The notes beneath the pieces were generated by a model that ran no database searches, was not told the origin of the DNA, and saw nothing but the letters and a program-made list of their open reading frames with translations. The position numbers and the translations under genes were made by a program. Positions 18,512 to 32,342 of a stretch of DNA of 64,000 bases are shown in pieces. The DNA comes from Gammaproteobacteria bacterium (GTDB taxonomy: Bacteria; Pseudomonadota; Gammaproteobacteria; Nitrococcales; Nitrococcaceae). The stretch spans positions 20,565 through 84,564 of the forward strand of contig JAUILK010000009.1 of the NCBI GenBank assembly GCA_030433275.1, in the 5' to 3' direction. The stretch's first letter is position 1; every line of letters starts with the position of its first letter.

Positions 18512-21500
18512 ATGTCAGCTTTTTTTGCACACCTACATTTACACAGCGAGTTTTCCCTCCAAGACGGCCTGATTCGTATCAAGCCTCTCATGCAGGCGGT
18601 TGCGCAGGCCGGTATGCCGGCCGTGGCGCTTACCGATCGAGGTAATTTGTTCGGCGCGGTGAAGTTTTACCGAGCGGCCGTGAACGCCGGCGTCAAACCC
18701 ATTATCGGTGCCGAGCTCCGTGTTGCGGATGCCGGCGTTCCCGAGGGGCCTGCGCGTCTCGTCCTGCTCTGCGCGGATAGTCAGGGTTATCGCACGTTGA
18801 CCCGCCTGCTCACGCGCGGCTACCTCGAAGGCCAGCAGCAGGGTGTGCCGGTTGTTGATCGCGAGTGGCTACGTGGGTGCTGCGCCGGGCTCATCGGTTT
18901 ATCGGGTGGTCGCGAGGGAGATGTTGGCCGCGCGTTGTTGGCTGGTGAGCCTGCGCTCGCCGCGCGCAAGCTGGATTTCTGGCATGAGCAGCTCGGTGAC
19001 CGGTATTACTTGGAGCTCCAACGTACCGGGCGTCCGGGGGATGAAGAGCATGTGCAGGCCGCAGTCGAGCTGGCTACGACGCGCGGTGTGGCAGTCGTGG
19101 CAACTAACGACGTGTGCTTCCTGCGCATGGAAGATTACGCCGCCCACGAGGTTCGGGTATGCATCCAAGACGGCCGTACGCTGGCTGATAAGCATCGGCC
19201 GAGACACTATAGCGAGCAGCAATACCTGCGCACGCCGGAGGAAATGACCGAGCTGTTCGCCGATGTACCCGAGGCGTTGGAGAACACGATGGAGATTGCT
19301 CGCCGCTGCAATCTCCACCTGACGCTGAGCCGTAGCGCCTTACCCGTATTTCCTATTCCTGAGGGGGCGAGCATCGACACCGTGCTGCGTCAAGAGGCCG
19401 AGCGGGGGTTGCAAGAACGGCTGCAGCGCTCCTTGGTTGCGGAGCCTTCGGATGTCGCTGAGGTCGGGAGGGCCTACTCCGAGCGCCTTGAGCGCGAGCT
19501 GGAAGTGATTAACCAAATGGGGTTTCCCGGCTATTTCCTGATCGTGGCGGATTTCATCCGTTGGGCCAAACGTCAGGGGATTCCGGTGGGGCCGGGCCGC
19601 GGCTCGGGGGCTGGTTCGTTGGTGGCCTATGCTTTGCAGATTACGGATATAGACCCCTTGAGCTACGACTTGCTTTTCGAACGCTTCCTCAATCCGGAGC
19701 GGGTTTCTATGCCCGATTTCGATGTCGACTTCTGCATGGAGAATCGCGATCGGGTCATCGATTATGTCGGCGGGCGTTACGGGCGGGACAAGGTTTCGCA
19801 GATCGTTACGCACGGCACCATGGCCGCACGTGCCGTGGTGCGTGATGTCGGCCGCGTCCTAGGCCATCCCTATGGCTATGTGGATCGCATCGCCAAGATG
19901 ATTCCGTTCGAAATCGGGATCACCTTGGAGAAAGCGCTAGCGCAGGAGGAGGATCTGCACCGGCTTTACCTTGATGACGAGGAGGTGCGGACGCTGTTGG
20001 ATATGGCACGCAAGTTGGAGGGGCTGGCGCGCAACGTGGGGCGACATGCCGGCGGTGTCGTGATTGCCCCTTCCGATCTCACCGATTTCGCTCCGTTGTA
20101 CTGCGAGCCGGGTGGACAGGGGCTGGCGACGCAGTACGACAAGGATGACATCGAAGCGGTGGGCTTGGTGAAGTTCGATTTCCTCGGCCTGCGCACGCTG
20201 ACGATCATCGATTGGACCGTTAAGGCGGTGAATATGCAACGCAGCGCCTGCGGCGAGCCGGAACTTGATATCGCCACTATTACGCTGAATGATTCCAAAA
20301 CCTTCGAACTGCTCAAGCGATGCGCGACCACAGCCGTGTTTCAGCTCGAATCGCGGGGCATGAAAGACCTGATGCGGCGTCTGCAGCCGGATACCTTCGA
20401 AGATATTATCGCATTGGTGGCTTTGTTTCGCCCTGGACCACTGCAGTCGGGCATGGTGGATGATTTTATTGCACGCAAACACCGTCGCGCCGCGGTGGCC
20501 TATCCTAACCGCGCGCTCCACCACGAGGCTTTGGAGCCGATTTTAAAGTCGACCTACGGCATTATTCTTTACCAAGAGCAGGTAATGCAGATTGCTCAGA
20601 CCCTGGCCGGATACAGCCTCGGGGGTGCCGATTTGCTGCGCCGCGCCATGGGTAAGAAAAAACCCCAGGAGATGGCGCAACAACGCCATATTTTCCTCGA
20701 GGGCGCCGCCGAGCACGGTTTGTCTAGGCACCAAGCCGAGGGGCTTTTCGATCTGATGGAGAAGTTCGCTGGTTATGGTTTTAACAAATCGCATTCCGCA
20801 GCCTACGCGCTACTCGCCTATCAAACCGCTTGGCTCAAGGCCCACTATCCGGCGCCGTTTATGGCGGCAGTGCTTTCCTCCGATATGGACAACACCGATA
20901 AGGTGGTTGCTTTGATCGATGAGTGCCGTCTCATGCAGATCATCCTCGATCCACCGGACGTCAATCGCTCGGGCTATAAATTCCAAGCTCGTGAAGCTAC
21001 CCACATCGTCTATGGTCTGGGGGCGGTAAAAGGTCTTGGGCTGTCTGCCATCGAGGCGCTGATCGAGGCGCGCGCGGCGGATGGGCCGTATACTGATTTA
21101 TTCGATCTTTGCCGCCGAGTCGACCTGCGTCGTGTCAACAAACGCGTCATAGAGACCCTTATTCGCTCGGGTAGTCTGGATGCTTTGGCTGTTAACCGGG
21201 CGACCGCTTGGCAGGTTTTTCCGGAAGCGTTGCGCTCGGCTGAGCAGCAGTGCCGTAATCGGGATACTGGACAGGTTGATCTGTTTGGTCTGGGCGCAAT
21301 ACCGCCAGAGCAAGGCCCGTCGGCGATGCGCTGCCCGAGCGTGCCGGAATGGGACGATCAGGAGCGTTTGGCTGCCGAGAAAGCAACGCTTGGGCTTTAT
21401 CTGACGGGGCATCCGATCGAGCGTTACGAGGCGGAGCTGGATGGTATTGTCAGTGCGCGGCTCAATCAAGTGAGGGCTGGTGCTTGCGGCGAGCCGGTAC

Positions 21501-22036
21501 AGAGCGTAGGGCGCGCGCGTGAGGGAGAGCGCAAGGTGGTCGTCGCCGGCCTTGTAGTGGCGCTGCGTGCGCGCCCCACCCAAAACGGCGGGCGGATGGG
21601 GTTCATCACTCTGGATGACCGTACTGGGCGTATGGATGTGATTGTTTTTCCAGAGGCTTACAAGCGTTTTCAGCATCGGCTGGTCAAGGAGCAGCTGCTG
21701 GTTGTCGAAGGCGTACTCGGCTATGACGAGTTCACCGACGGTTTTCGAGTCGCCGCCGAGCGCGTGCTCGATATCGGTGAGGCACGCGAGATTTATGCCC
21801 GCCGTCTCGTTCTCGGCGTCACTGCGGCGCAGGCCGGAGGTGGTTTTATTCCGGCATTGCGCAAGGTGTTAGAGCCGTTTCGGCAAGGTCGTTGTCCGGT
21901 CTGGCTCGAATACCAAGGGGCCGGGGTCTGGGTGACGCTGCGCTTGGGTTCGGCCTGGAGTGTTCGGCCGACCGATGAGCTGCTTGAGGGCCTCGGCCAG
22001 GTGGCCGATCCGGCTACGATCCGGGTCATCTATTGA
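18512..22036 (+). CDS. dnaE: DNA polymerase III alpha subunit
   Basis: Replicative polymerase catalytic subunit. The 1174-residue product has an N-terminal PHP domain (HLHLHSEFSLQDGLIRI) and the polymerase active site with PDFDVDF. It also has GPGRGSGAGSLVAYAL, helix-hairpin-helix elements (YGFNKSHSAAYALLAYQTA) and a C-terminal OB fold near residues 1010-1080 (GFITLDDRTGRMDVIVFPE). Length fits the family (about 1160). The 146-base gap from rnhB contains no gene and may hold a promoter. Confidence 0.98.
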   Translation: MSAFFAHLHLHSEFSLQDGLIRIKPLMQAVAQAGMPAVALTDRGNLFGAVKFYRAAVNAGVKPIIGAELRVADAGVPEGPARLVLLCADSQGYRTLTRLLTRGYLEGQQQGVPVVDREWLRGCCAGLIGLSGGREGDVGRALLAGEPALAARKLDFWHEQLGDRYYLELQRTGRPGDEEHVQAAVELATTRGVAVVATNDVCFLRMEDYAAHEVRVCIQDGRTLADKHRPRHYSEQQYLRTPEEMTELFADVPEALENTMEIARRCNLHLTLSRSALPVFPIPEGASIDTVLRQEAERGLQERLQRSLVAEPSDVAEVGRAYSERLERELEVINQMGFPGYFLIVADFIRWAKRQGIPVGPGRGSGAGSLVAYALQITDIDPLSYDLLFERFLNPERVSMPDFDVDFCMENRDRVIDYVGGRYGRDKVSQIVTHGTMAARAVVRDVGRVLGHPYGYVDRIAKMIPFEIGITLEKALAQEEDLHRLYLDDEEVRTLLDMARKLEGLARNVGRHAGGVVIAPSDLTDFAPLYCEPGGQGLATQYDKDDIEAVGLVKFDFLGLRTLTIIDWTVKAVNMQRSACGEPELDIATITLNDSKTFELLKRCATTAVFQLESRGMKDLMRRLQPDTFEDIIALVALFRPGPLQSGMVDDFIARKHRRAAVAYPNRALHHEALEPILKSTYGIILYQEQVMQIAQTLAGYSLGGADLLRRAMGKKKPQEMAQQRHIFLEGAAEHGLSRHQAEGLFDLMEKFAGYGFNKSHSAAYALLAYQTAWLKAHYPAPFMAAVLSSDMDNTDKVVALIDECRLMQIILDPPDVNRSGYKFQAREATHIVYGLGAVKGLGLSAIEALIEARAADGPYTDLFDLCRRVDLRRVNKRVIETLIRSGSLDALAVNRATAWQVFPEALRSAEQQCRNRDTGQVDLFGLGAIPPEQGPSAMRCPSVPEWDDQERLAAEKATLGLYLTGHPIERYEAELDGIVSARLNQVRAGACGEPVQSVGRAREGERKVVVAGLVVALRARPTQNGGRMGFITLDDRTGRMDVIVFPEAYKRFQHRLVKEQLLVVEGVLGYDEFTDGFRVAAERVLDIGEAREIYARRLVLGVTAAQAGGGFIPALRKVLEPFRQGRCPVWLEYQGAGVWVTLRLGSAWSVRPTDELLEGLGQVADPATIRVIY

Positions 22037-22202
22037 GACGCATCCGTACCTGAGGGTACGGGCCGTGCGCCGCGCCGTCGCGACAGATGAATAGGTCGGC
22101 GCCGATTCCAGAACGCGGCGAGATGGTCCGGGCAGGGTGCCGAGCATGCTATTATCATGAGTTTTACGTATCACGATAGTGATCGCGCTGACGCGGGTAG
22201 GC

Positions 22203-23162
22203 ATGATGAATTTGAATTGCCTCGACTTCGAACGCCCCATCGCCGAACTGGAAGTGAAGATCGAGGAGCTGCGTTATGTCGGCAATGATGCCGAAGTCAA
22301 TATCAACGACGAGATCAGCCGCTTACAGCAGAAGAGCCGCCAGCTGACCGAGCAGATCTTTGCCTCGCTCTCTCCTTGGCAAATTGCCCAGCTCGCCCGG
22401 CATCCCCAACGGCCCTATACCCTGGATTATTTGCAGCGGATATTCACGGAGTTCCAGGAATTGCATGGTGATCGGCGCTTTGGTGACGACCCGGCGATCG
22501 TCGGTGGTGTGGCGCGCCTTGAGGGACAACCGGTGATGGTGATCGGCCACCAAAAGGGGCGCGACACTAAGGAGAAGCTCCTGCGCAACTTCGGTATGCC
22601 CCGCCCGGAGGGTTACCGCAAGGCCTTGCGGTTGATGCAGTTGGCTGAGCGCCTGCGCATGCCGATTTTGACCTTCATCGATACTCCTGGTGCCTATCCG
22701 GGAGTCGGTGCCGAGGAGCGCGGCCAAAGCGAGGCGATTGCCTATAATCTAAAAACCATGGCGGAGCTGCGCACGCCGATCATCAGTACTGTGATTGGCG
22801 AAGGTGGCTCGGGCGGCGCGCTGGCGATCGGGGTCGGTGATCGTCTGTTGATGTTGAGCTACAGCACCTATGCCGTTATCTCTCCCGAGGGTTGCGCCGC
22901 CATCCTTTGGAAGAGCCCGGAGAAGGCGGCCGAGGCGGCCGAGGCCATGGGGATCACGGCCGAGCAGTTGCATAAGCTGGGATTGGTCGACGAACTGCTG
23001 ATCGAGCCGCTTGGTGGCGCCCACCGCGATTACGCGGCCATGAGCGATATCCTGCGGACCGCGCTGTTGGATGCCCTCGGCAAGCTAGCTGATATCGATA
23101 CCAATCAGTTAGTGCAACAGCGCTATGAGCGGCTTATGCGGTTTGGTAGCTACCGCGAGTAG
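22203..23162 (+). CDS. accA: acetyl-CoA carboxylase carboxyltransferase subunit alpha
   Basis: With AccD, transfers CO2 from biotin carboxyl carrier protein to acetyl-CoA. The 319-residue product begins [19 protein letters not shown] and has the crotonase-like carboxyltransferase core ([48 protein letters not shown]). Homologues start at MNLNFLDFE, so the ATG at 22203 (or 22206) is chosen over an upstream in-frame start. A small inverted repeat (atcac-gata-gtgat, 22170-22183) precedes it; its role is unknown. Confidence 0.97.
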   Translation: MMNLNCLDFERPIAELEVKIEELRYVGNDAEVNINDEISRLQQKSRQLTEQIFASLSPWQIAQLARHPQRPYTLDYLQRIFTEFQELHGDRRFGDDPAIVGGVARLEGQPVMVIGHQKGRDTKEKLLRNFGMPRPEGYRKALRLMQLAERLRMPILTFIDTPGAYPGVGAEERGQSEAIAYNLKTMAELRTPIISTVIGEGGSGGALAIGVGDRLLMLSYSTYAVISPEGCAAILWKSPEKAAEAAEAMGITAEQLHKLGLVDELLIEPLGGAHRDYAAMSDILRTALLDALGKLADIDTNQLVQQRYERLMRFGSYRE

Positions 23163-23174
23163 CGGTTGCCAGGT

Positions 23175-26268
<3,094 letters not shown>

Positions 26269-26271
26269 GTC

Positions 26272-27117
26272 ATGGCTGCGTTCGAGCTTTGCGGATTTCC
26301 GGTGGGGCTCGATCAGCCCCTGTTCTTGATTGCCGGACCCTGTGTAGTGGAGTCGGAGCAGCTCGCGCTGGACAGCGCCGGCGAACTCAAGGAAATCTGC
26401 CGCACGCTCGCGATTCCATTCGTTTATAAGAGCTCGTTCGATAAAGCCAACCGTTCTTCACACCGCAGTTTCCGCGGGCCGGGCCTAGAGGCGGGATTGC
26501 GCATCCTTGAAAAGGTGCGTCGAGAAATCGAGGTGCCTGTGCTGACCGATGTCCATGAAGACACGCCCCTTAGCGAGGTGGCGGCAGTTGTCGATTTTCT
26601 GCAGACCCCGGCCTTTCTCTGCCGCCAGACCAACTTCATTCAAAACGTTGCCCGACAGGGATTGCCGGTAAACATTAAAAAAGGCCAGTTTCTGGCGCCC
26701 TGGGATATGGTCCATGTGGTGGAGAAAGCCCGCGCGGTGGGCAATCAGCGCATTCTCGTCTGCGAGCGAGGGGTGTCCTTCGGCTACAACAACCTAGTCT
26801 GCGATATGCGCTCACTGGCGGCTTTGCGCCAGAGCGGGAGCCCGGTTGTATTCGATGCCACACATTCGGTCCAATTGCCCGGTGGGCAAGGGACGGTTTC
26901 GGGGGGGCAACGCGAGTTCATCCCAGTGCTTGCTCGCGCGGCGGTGGCGGTCGGGGTCTGTGGGCTGTTTATGGAGACCCATCCCAGGCCCGATGAGGCA
27001 TTGAGCGATGGTCCCAATTCTTGGCCGTTGGCACGGATGCACCGCCTGCTCGAGATGCTCAAGGAAATCGACAGCGGAGTTAAACGCTATGGCCTCATTG
27101 AATTGGAGCCGGCATAA
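26272..27117 (+). CDS. kdsA: 3-deoxy-8-phosphooctulonate synthase (KDO-8-P synthase)
   Basis: Condenses phosphoenolpyruvate with arabinose-5-phosphate for the inner core of LPS. The 281-residue product contains [40 protein letters not shown] and [14 protein letters not shown], all family hallmarks. The pyrG-kdsA-eno order is widespread in proteobacteria. Confidence 0.98.
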   Translation: MAAFELCGFPVGLDQPLFLIAGPCVVESEQLALDSAGELKEICRTLAIPFVYKSSFDKANRSSHRSFRGPGLEAGLRILEKVRREIEVPVLTDVHEDTPLSEVAAVVDFLQTPAFLCRQTNFIQNVARQGLPVNIKKGQFLAPWDMVHVVEKARAVGNQRILVCERGVSFGYNNLVCDMRSLAALRQSGSPVVFDATHSVQLPGGQGTVSGGQREFIPVLARAAVAVGVCGLFMETHPRPDEALSDGPNSWPLARMHRLLEMLKEIDSGVKRYGLIELEPA

Positions 27118-27172
27118 CGCGGGCGTCGACCGACTTGCCCATAGACATAACTAAAGTACTAAAGCGGCCTAG

Positions 27173-28495
<1,323 letters not shown>

Positions 28496-28508
28496 GGAGG
28501 AGTGGCAC

Positions 28509-28790
28509 TTGCGCTGGGTCATCGGTCTTTTGGTGCTGCTGCTGCTGGCGTTGCAGTTGCGTCTTTGGCGTGGTGACGGCAATATCGCAGAGGTGTTGCA
28601 GTTGCGTCAGGCAGTGTCCGAGCAGCGCCAAAAAAATATTGAGCTGCGGCGTCGCAATCAGGCGCTGGCAGCCGATGTGCGGGATCTAAAGCAAGGGCTG
28701 CAGGGGCTGGAAGAGCGAGCCCGACGAGAACTCGGCATGATCGGTCGCAATGAAACCTTTTATCAGGTTGTTTTACACGATGGCGATTGA
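28509..28790 (+). CDS. ftsB: cell division protein FtsB
   Basis: Small bitopic divisome protein that works with FtsL and FtsQ. The 93-residue product has one N-terminal transmembrane segment (residues about 2-18, Leu-rich), then a heptad-like coiled coil (IAEVLQLRQAVSEQRQKNIE). The conserved tail ERARRELGMIGRNETFYQVV completes it. The start is an unusual TTG at 28509, supported by GGAGGA seven bases upstream and lack of another suitable start. It lies between eno and ispD as in E. coli and overlaps ispD by 11 bases. Confidence 0.94.
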   Translation: MRWVIGLLVLLLLALQLRLWRGDGNIAEVLQLRQAVSEQRQKNIELRRRNQALAADVRDLKQGLQGLEERARRELGMIGRNETFYQVVLHDGD

Positions 28791-29505
28791 CCGCAGCGGC
28801 GGGTGCTGGGCCGTCGTTCCGGCCGCGGGTGCCGGTCGGCGCTTTGGGGGCGCGTTGGCCAAGCAGTACCTGCAGGTGAACGGACGTTGTGTGCTTGCTT
28901 GGACGCTCGAGGCGTTGCTGGCAGTGACTAGTATTCAGCGTATCGTCGTCGCTCTGGCAAACGGCGATGATCTATGGCCCAAGCTTGGTTTTACTGGTCA
29001 TCCGCGTATTAGTACTTGTACTGGCGGTGCAAGCCGAGCCGAATCGGTTTTGAACGGCCTGTTGCGACTCGTCGAGTGGGGCGTACATCCACAGCAGTTG
29101 GTGTTGGTGCACGATGCCGCTCGGCCTTGTGTGACCCCTTCCGAGATCGAGCGATTGATTGCCGAAGTGGGCAACCACCCCGATGGCGGTCTATTGGCGA
29201 TGCCGGTACGCGACACATTGAAGCGTGCGGATAGCGAAGGCCGGGTGGCGGTAACTGTGAATCGGGGCGACTTGTGGCAAGCATTGACACCACAGCTTTT
29301 TCCGTTGGGCCGACTGCGTGCTGCGCTTGAACGCGCGGCGGCGGAAGGGGTCGAGATCACGGATGAGGCACAGGCACTAGAGCGTATCGGTGCGTGCCCG
29401 CGGCTGGTTGAAGGCGCGTTGCATAACATCAAGCTCACCCATCCTTCCGATCAGGGCTTGATCGAACGCATCTTGGCGGGCGTACCCGCCGCGAAATCGA
29501 TATGA
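28780..29505 (+). CDS. ispD: 2-C-methyl-D-erythritol 4-phosphate cytidylyltransferase
   Basis: Third step of the MEP pathway (MEP + CTP to CDP-ME). The product is 241 residues and has the nucleotidyltransferase start AVVPAAGAGRRFGGALAKQY. It also carries VLVHDAARPCVTPSEI, the NRGDLWQALTPQLF motif and a final KLTHPSDQGLIERIL. The ATG at 28780 overlaps ftsB; an in-frame ATG ten codons earlier is less likely. The stop overlaps ispF (ATGA). Confidence 0.96.
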   Translation: MAIDRSGGCWAVVPAAGAGRRFGGALAKQYLQVNGRCVLAWTLEALLAVTSIQRIVVALANGDDLWPKLGFTGHPRISTCTGGASRAESVLNGLLRLVEWGVHPQQLVLVHDAARPCVTPSEIERLIAEVGNHPDGGLLAMPVRDTLKRADSEGRVAVTVNRGDLWQALTPQLFPLGRLRAALERAAAEGVEITDEAQALERIGACPRLVEGALHNIKLTHPSDQGLIERILAGVPAAKSI

Positions 29506-30005
29506 TGCTGCGCATCGGACAAGGCTTCGATGCACATCGCTTCTGTGACGGGGGGCTCCTGGTGTTGGGTGGAGTGGCTATTCCCTTTCACCGCAGTCTG
29601 CAGGCGCACTCTGATGGCGATTGTTTGCTGCACGCGATCACCGACGCCTTACTCGGTGCCATTGGGGCTGGTGATCTCGGGCGTCACTTCCCGGATACCG
29701 ACGAGCGGTATTCTGGTATTGATAGCCGAAGGCTGCTGCGTCAGGCTGGGGCGCTGTTGCAAAAACGAGGCTGGGAAGCGCTTAATATCGATGCTACGGT
29801 CATTGCCCAGCGTCCTCGGCTCGCGGCTTATCTACCGCAGATGGTGGCAAATGTGGCCGAGGATTTGGATATCGAAGCCGACCGAGTGAACATCAAAGCA
29901 ACGACGACCGAGACCATGGGTTTTACCGGGCGAGAGGAGGGGCTCGCGGCGCTCGCGGTCGCCCTGGTGACTCGCCGATGTGAGCCATCGCTCCAAGCAC
30001 AGTAG
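29502..30005 (+). CDS. ispF: 2-C-methyl-D-erythritol 2,4-cyclodiphosphate synthase
   Basis: Fifth step of the MEP pathway. The 167-residue product shows RIGQGFDAHRF (zinc ligands DxH), HSDGDCLLHAITDALLGA, GRHFPDTD and the end NIKATTTETMGFTGREEGLAA. It starts in the ispD stop and ends this plus-strand run. The facing gene downstream is in the opposite direction. Confidence 0.98.
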   Translation: MMLRIGQGFDAHRFCDGGLLVLGGVAIPFHRSLQAHSDGDCLLHAITDALLGAIGAGDLGRHFPDTDERYSGIDSRRLLRQAGALLQKRGWEALNIDATVIAQRPRLAAYLPQMVANVAEDLDIEADRVNIKATTTETMGFTGREEGLAALAVALVTRRCEPSLQAQ

Positions 30006-30053
30006 TGAGATTGTCCCATGATACTTTGCGGCCTTACGCGGGTTGGAGGGTTC

Positions 30054-30614
30054 TCAGGTAATTGACGCGCGGTGATGCTGTAATAGCACGTAGACGGCGC
30101 CGGTGCCGCCATCCACAGGCCGGGCGGAGCAGAAGGCCAGGACTTCTGCTCGTTGCCGCAGCCAGCGATCGACTTTACCTTTGAGAATTGGCCCGCGATT
30201 GCTGGAGCGCCGGCCTTTGCCGTGGATAATTCGCACGCAACGATAATCACGCTGACGGCAGCGGTTGAGAAAGCGCGTTAGAGTGTGGCGGGCAGTGGCA
30301 GCAGTCATCCCATGCAAGTCCAACTCGGCAGCGACACGGTAATAACCACGTTTGAGTCGGCGCAGTACCCGGTGCTGCAGACCGGGGCGCAGATAGGCGA
30401 GTTCCTCGCCGGTTTCATTGTACGGGATTGATGTCCCGTCAGGCGGTACCAGCAGCGTTTGTAGGACGGCGCGATCATCGGCCAGCCGTTGCAAAGGAAC
30501 AGGAGCCGGGCGTGGAGTGTCCATATCAGGGGGTTCATCGACATCAAGGGGTTGCACGCGCTGCATAGCTGCCCGGAAGAACTCTAAATCGGTCTCATGC
30601 TCTCGGTCGGCCAT
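30054..30614 (-). CDS. Smr-domain endonuclease-like protein (SmrA type)
   Basis: A 186-residue protein with an N-terminal segment typical of SmrA/YdaL (FFRAAMQRVQPLD). The C-terminal Smr domain has LDLHGMTAATARHTL near residues 97-111, IIHGKGRRSS near 137-146, and GGTGAVYVLL at the end. Smr domains act as nucleases on DNA or RNA; the E. coli paralogue SmrB cuts mRNA at collided ribosomes. The LDLHG and HGKG signatures are intact. It stands alone, inverted, between ispF and surE where truD is often found. Confidence 0.88.
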   Translation of the reverse strand: MADREHETDLEFFRAAMQRVQPLDVDEPPDMDTPRPAPVPLQRLADDRAVLQTLLVPPDGTSIPYNETGEELAYLRPGLQHRVLRRLKRGYYRVAAELDLHGMTAATARHTLTRFLNRCRQRDYRCVRIIHGKGRRSSNRGPILKGKVDRWLRQRAEVLAFCSARPVDGGTGAVYVLLQHHRASIT

Positions 30615-30930
30615 GATGCTGACGCCCCCTGAAGGTCCGCCCCTTAGTTACTGTTATCCTAACAGCTGGAATACTTGGACAGGCAAGCGTGCGGCAGAGC
30701 CTGAGCAGAAAAAGGGCACATTCATGCTGAGAGTGCACTGAGAATCGATAGGGGAGCATCGAAGCGGGACCAAAGCGTCACTCGGATCGATCTCGTTATC
30801 AAGACGGCTTTGCAGGCAGGCGTTGCCGCAACCGACCTGATTTTGCCACCGGCACGGTAGCGGAGGATGGATCGGTGCGGTGGCGTCGATATGCTACGGC
30901 ACGTCATAAATAGGAAATTAACGCAAGATC
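30615..30930. other. smrA-surE intergenic region, degenerate
   Basis: About 316 bases without a recognisable gene. Short open stretches exist in two plus-strand frames. One ends VRWRRYATARHK at about 30909 and resembles no family I can name. Many gammaproteobacteria have truD here; no TruD motif was found. The surE start has no strong ribosome-binding site. Confidence 0.4.
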
Positions 30931-31680
30931 ATGCGGTTACTGGTCAGTAATGACGATGGTTATCAGGCATGTGGAATCACCGAACTTGCGCAGGCGCTGC
31001 GGGAAGTCGCAGACGTTACAGTTGTGGCCCCGGAACGGGATCGCAGCGGTGCGAGCAACTCACTGACACTGGATTATCCCATTCGAGTCGCACGCCTCGC
31101 GCCGGATGTATACCGTGTCGACGGCACGCCGACCGATTGTGTCCATCTAGCGGTCACCGGATTGCTCGACCACCAACCGGATATGGTGATCTCTGGCATC
31201 AACGCCGGCGCGAATCTAGGTGATGACGTGCTTTACAGCGGGACCGTTGCGGCCGCAATGGAAGGCCGTTTCCTTGGTTTGCCGGCTATTGCGATCTCCT
31301 TGGCTGCGGCATCACCTACCCGCTACGATACTGCTACACAGGTGGCCTGCCTGCTCTTCGAGCGCTTGAAAATGGACCCACTGCCGGCTGATACCATACT
31401 CAATGTCAACGTTCCCGATCGCCCGTGGCAAGATCTCAACGGTTTCGAGGCGACCCGGTTGGGGCAGCGTCATCAAGCCGAAGCGGTTGTGCGCTGCGAG
31501 GATCCCCGTGGTCGCCCGATCTATTGGATCGGTCCCCCAGGTCTGGAACAGGACGCGGGACCTGGAACTGATTTTCACGCGGTGAACCGCGGTTTTGTCT
31601 CGATCACCCCTATTCAGGTCGATTTGACCCGGTATCAGGCGTTGAATCAGATCGCAGGATGGATCGAAGGGTTGCGTTGA
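30931..31680 (+). CDS. surE: 5'/3'-nucleotidase SurE
   Basis: Metal-dependent nucleotidase/exopolyphosphatase linked to stationary-phase survival. The 249-residue product begins [16 protein letters not shown] with the two metal-binding Asp. It has [20 protein letters not shown] and a C-terminal [10 protein letters not shown]. Its stop overlaps the pcm start (TGATG). The surE-pcm-yqaA-nlpD-rpoS order matches other gammaproteobacteria. Confidence 0.97.
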   Translation: MRLLVSNDDGYQACGITELAQALREVADVTVVAPERDRSGASNSLTLDYPIRVARLAPDVYRVDGTPTDCVHLAVTGLLDHQPDMVISGINAGANLGDDVLYSGTVAAAMEGRFLGLPAIAISLAAASPTRYDTATQVACLLFERLKMDPLPADTILNVNVPDRPWQDLNGFEATRLGQRHQAEAVVRCEDPRGRPIYWIGPPGLEQDAGPGTDFHAVNRGFVSITPIQVDLTRYQALNQIAGWIEGLR

Positions 31681-32342
31681 TGGATGGGCGTCGCGTAACG
31701 GGAATCGGTATGACCTCGCAGCGTACCCGTGAGCGTCTAGTGGCGCGTCTCAGCAAAGTCGGTATAACCGACCTGCGAGTGCTCAACGCGATCCGCCATG
31801 TGCCGCGCCACCTGTTCGTTGAGGAGGCGTTAGCAAGCCGCGCTTATGACGATACCGCTCTGCCGATCGGTTATGGTCAGACCATTTCGCAACCATTCAT
31901 CGTCGCCCAGATGACCCAGTTGCTGCTGGAAGGCGAAGGGTTGCACAAGGTATTGGAGGTGGGTACAGGTTCGGCTTATCAGGCCGCGGTGCTCGCGAAT
32001 TTGATTCCGTATGTTTTCAGTATAGAGCGATTACGCGTGCTGCATAATCGCGCTCATCGTCTGATACGCGAGCTGCGGCTGAGCAATGTCCGTCTTCGGT
32101 TGGGGGATGGTCATGAAGGTTGGCCCGGTGAGGCCCCTTTCGATGGTATCATTCTTACGGCGGCGCCGCTGACGATTCCTCAGAGCCTAGCCGAGCAGCT
32201 GATCTTGGGTGGTCGGCTGGTAGCACCTATCGGTACGGACGGGAATCAGTGTATGCGCGTTTGCGAGCGCACTGAGCAAGGGCTGATTTGTCGTGATGTC
32301 AGCCGTGTGAGTTTCGTGCCGATGAAGCACGGTCTTGGATGA
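31680..32342 (+). CDS. pcm: protein-L-isoaspartate O-methyltransferase
   Basis: Repairs L-isoaspartyl residues in damaged proteins using S-adenosylmethionine. The 220-residue product has NAIRHVPRHLFVEE, GYGQTISQPFIVAQM, the SAM loop VLEVGTGSAYQAAVLA, and a final SFVPMKHGLG. The ATG at 31680 overlaps the surE stop and was chosen over an in-frame ATG seven codons earlier. The end overlaps yqaA. Confidence 0.96.
   Translation: MDGRRVTGIGMTSQRTRERLVARLSKVGITDLRVLNAIRHVPRHLFVEEALASRAYDDTALPIGYGQTISQPFIVAQMTQLLLEGEGLHKVLEVGTGSAYQAAVLANLIPYVFSIERLRVLHNRAHRLIRELRLSNVRLRLGDGHEGWPGEAPFDGIILTAAPLTIPQSLAEQLILGGRLVAPIGTDGNQCMRVCERTEQGLICRDVSRVSFVPMKHGLG

Noticed and set aside
22170..22183. atcac-gata-gtgat inverted repeat before accA as a regulator site
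   Set aside because: A 5-bp half-site is common by chance and matches no operator I can name.
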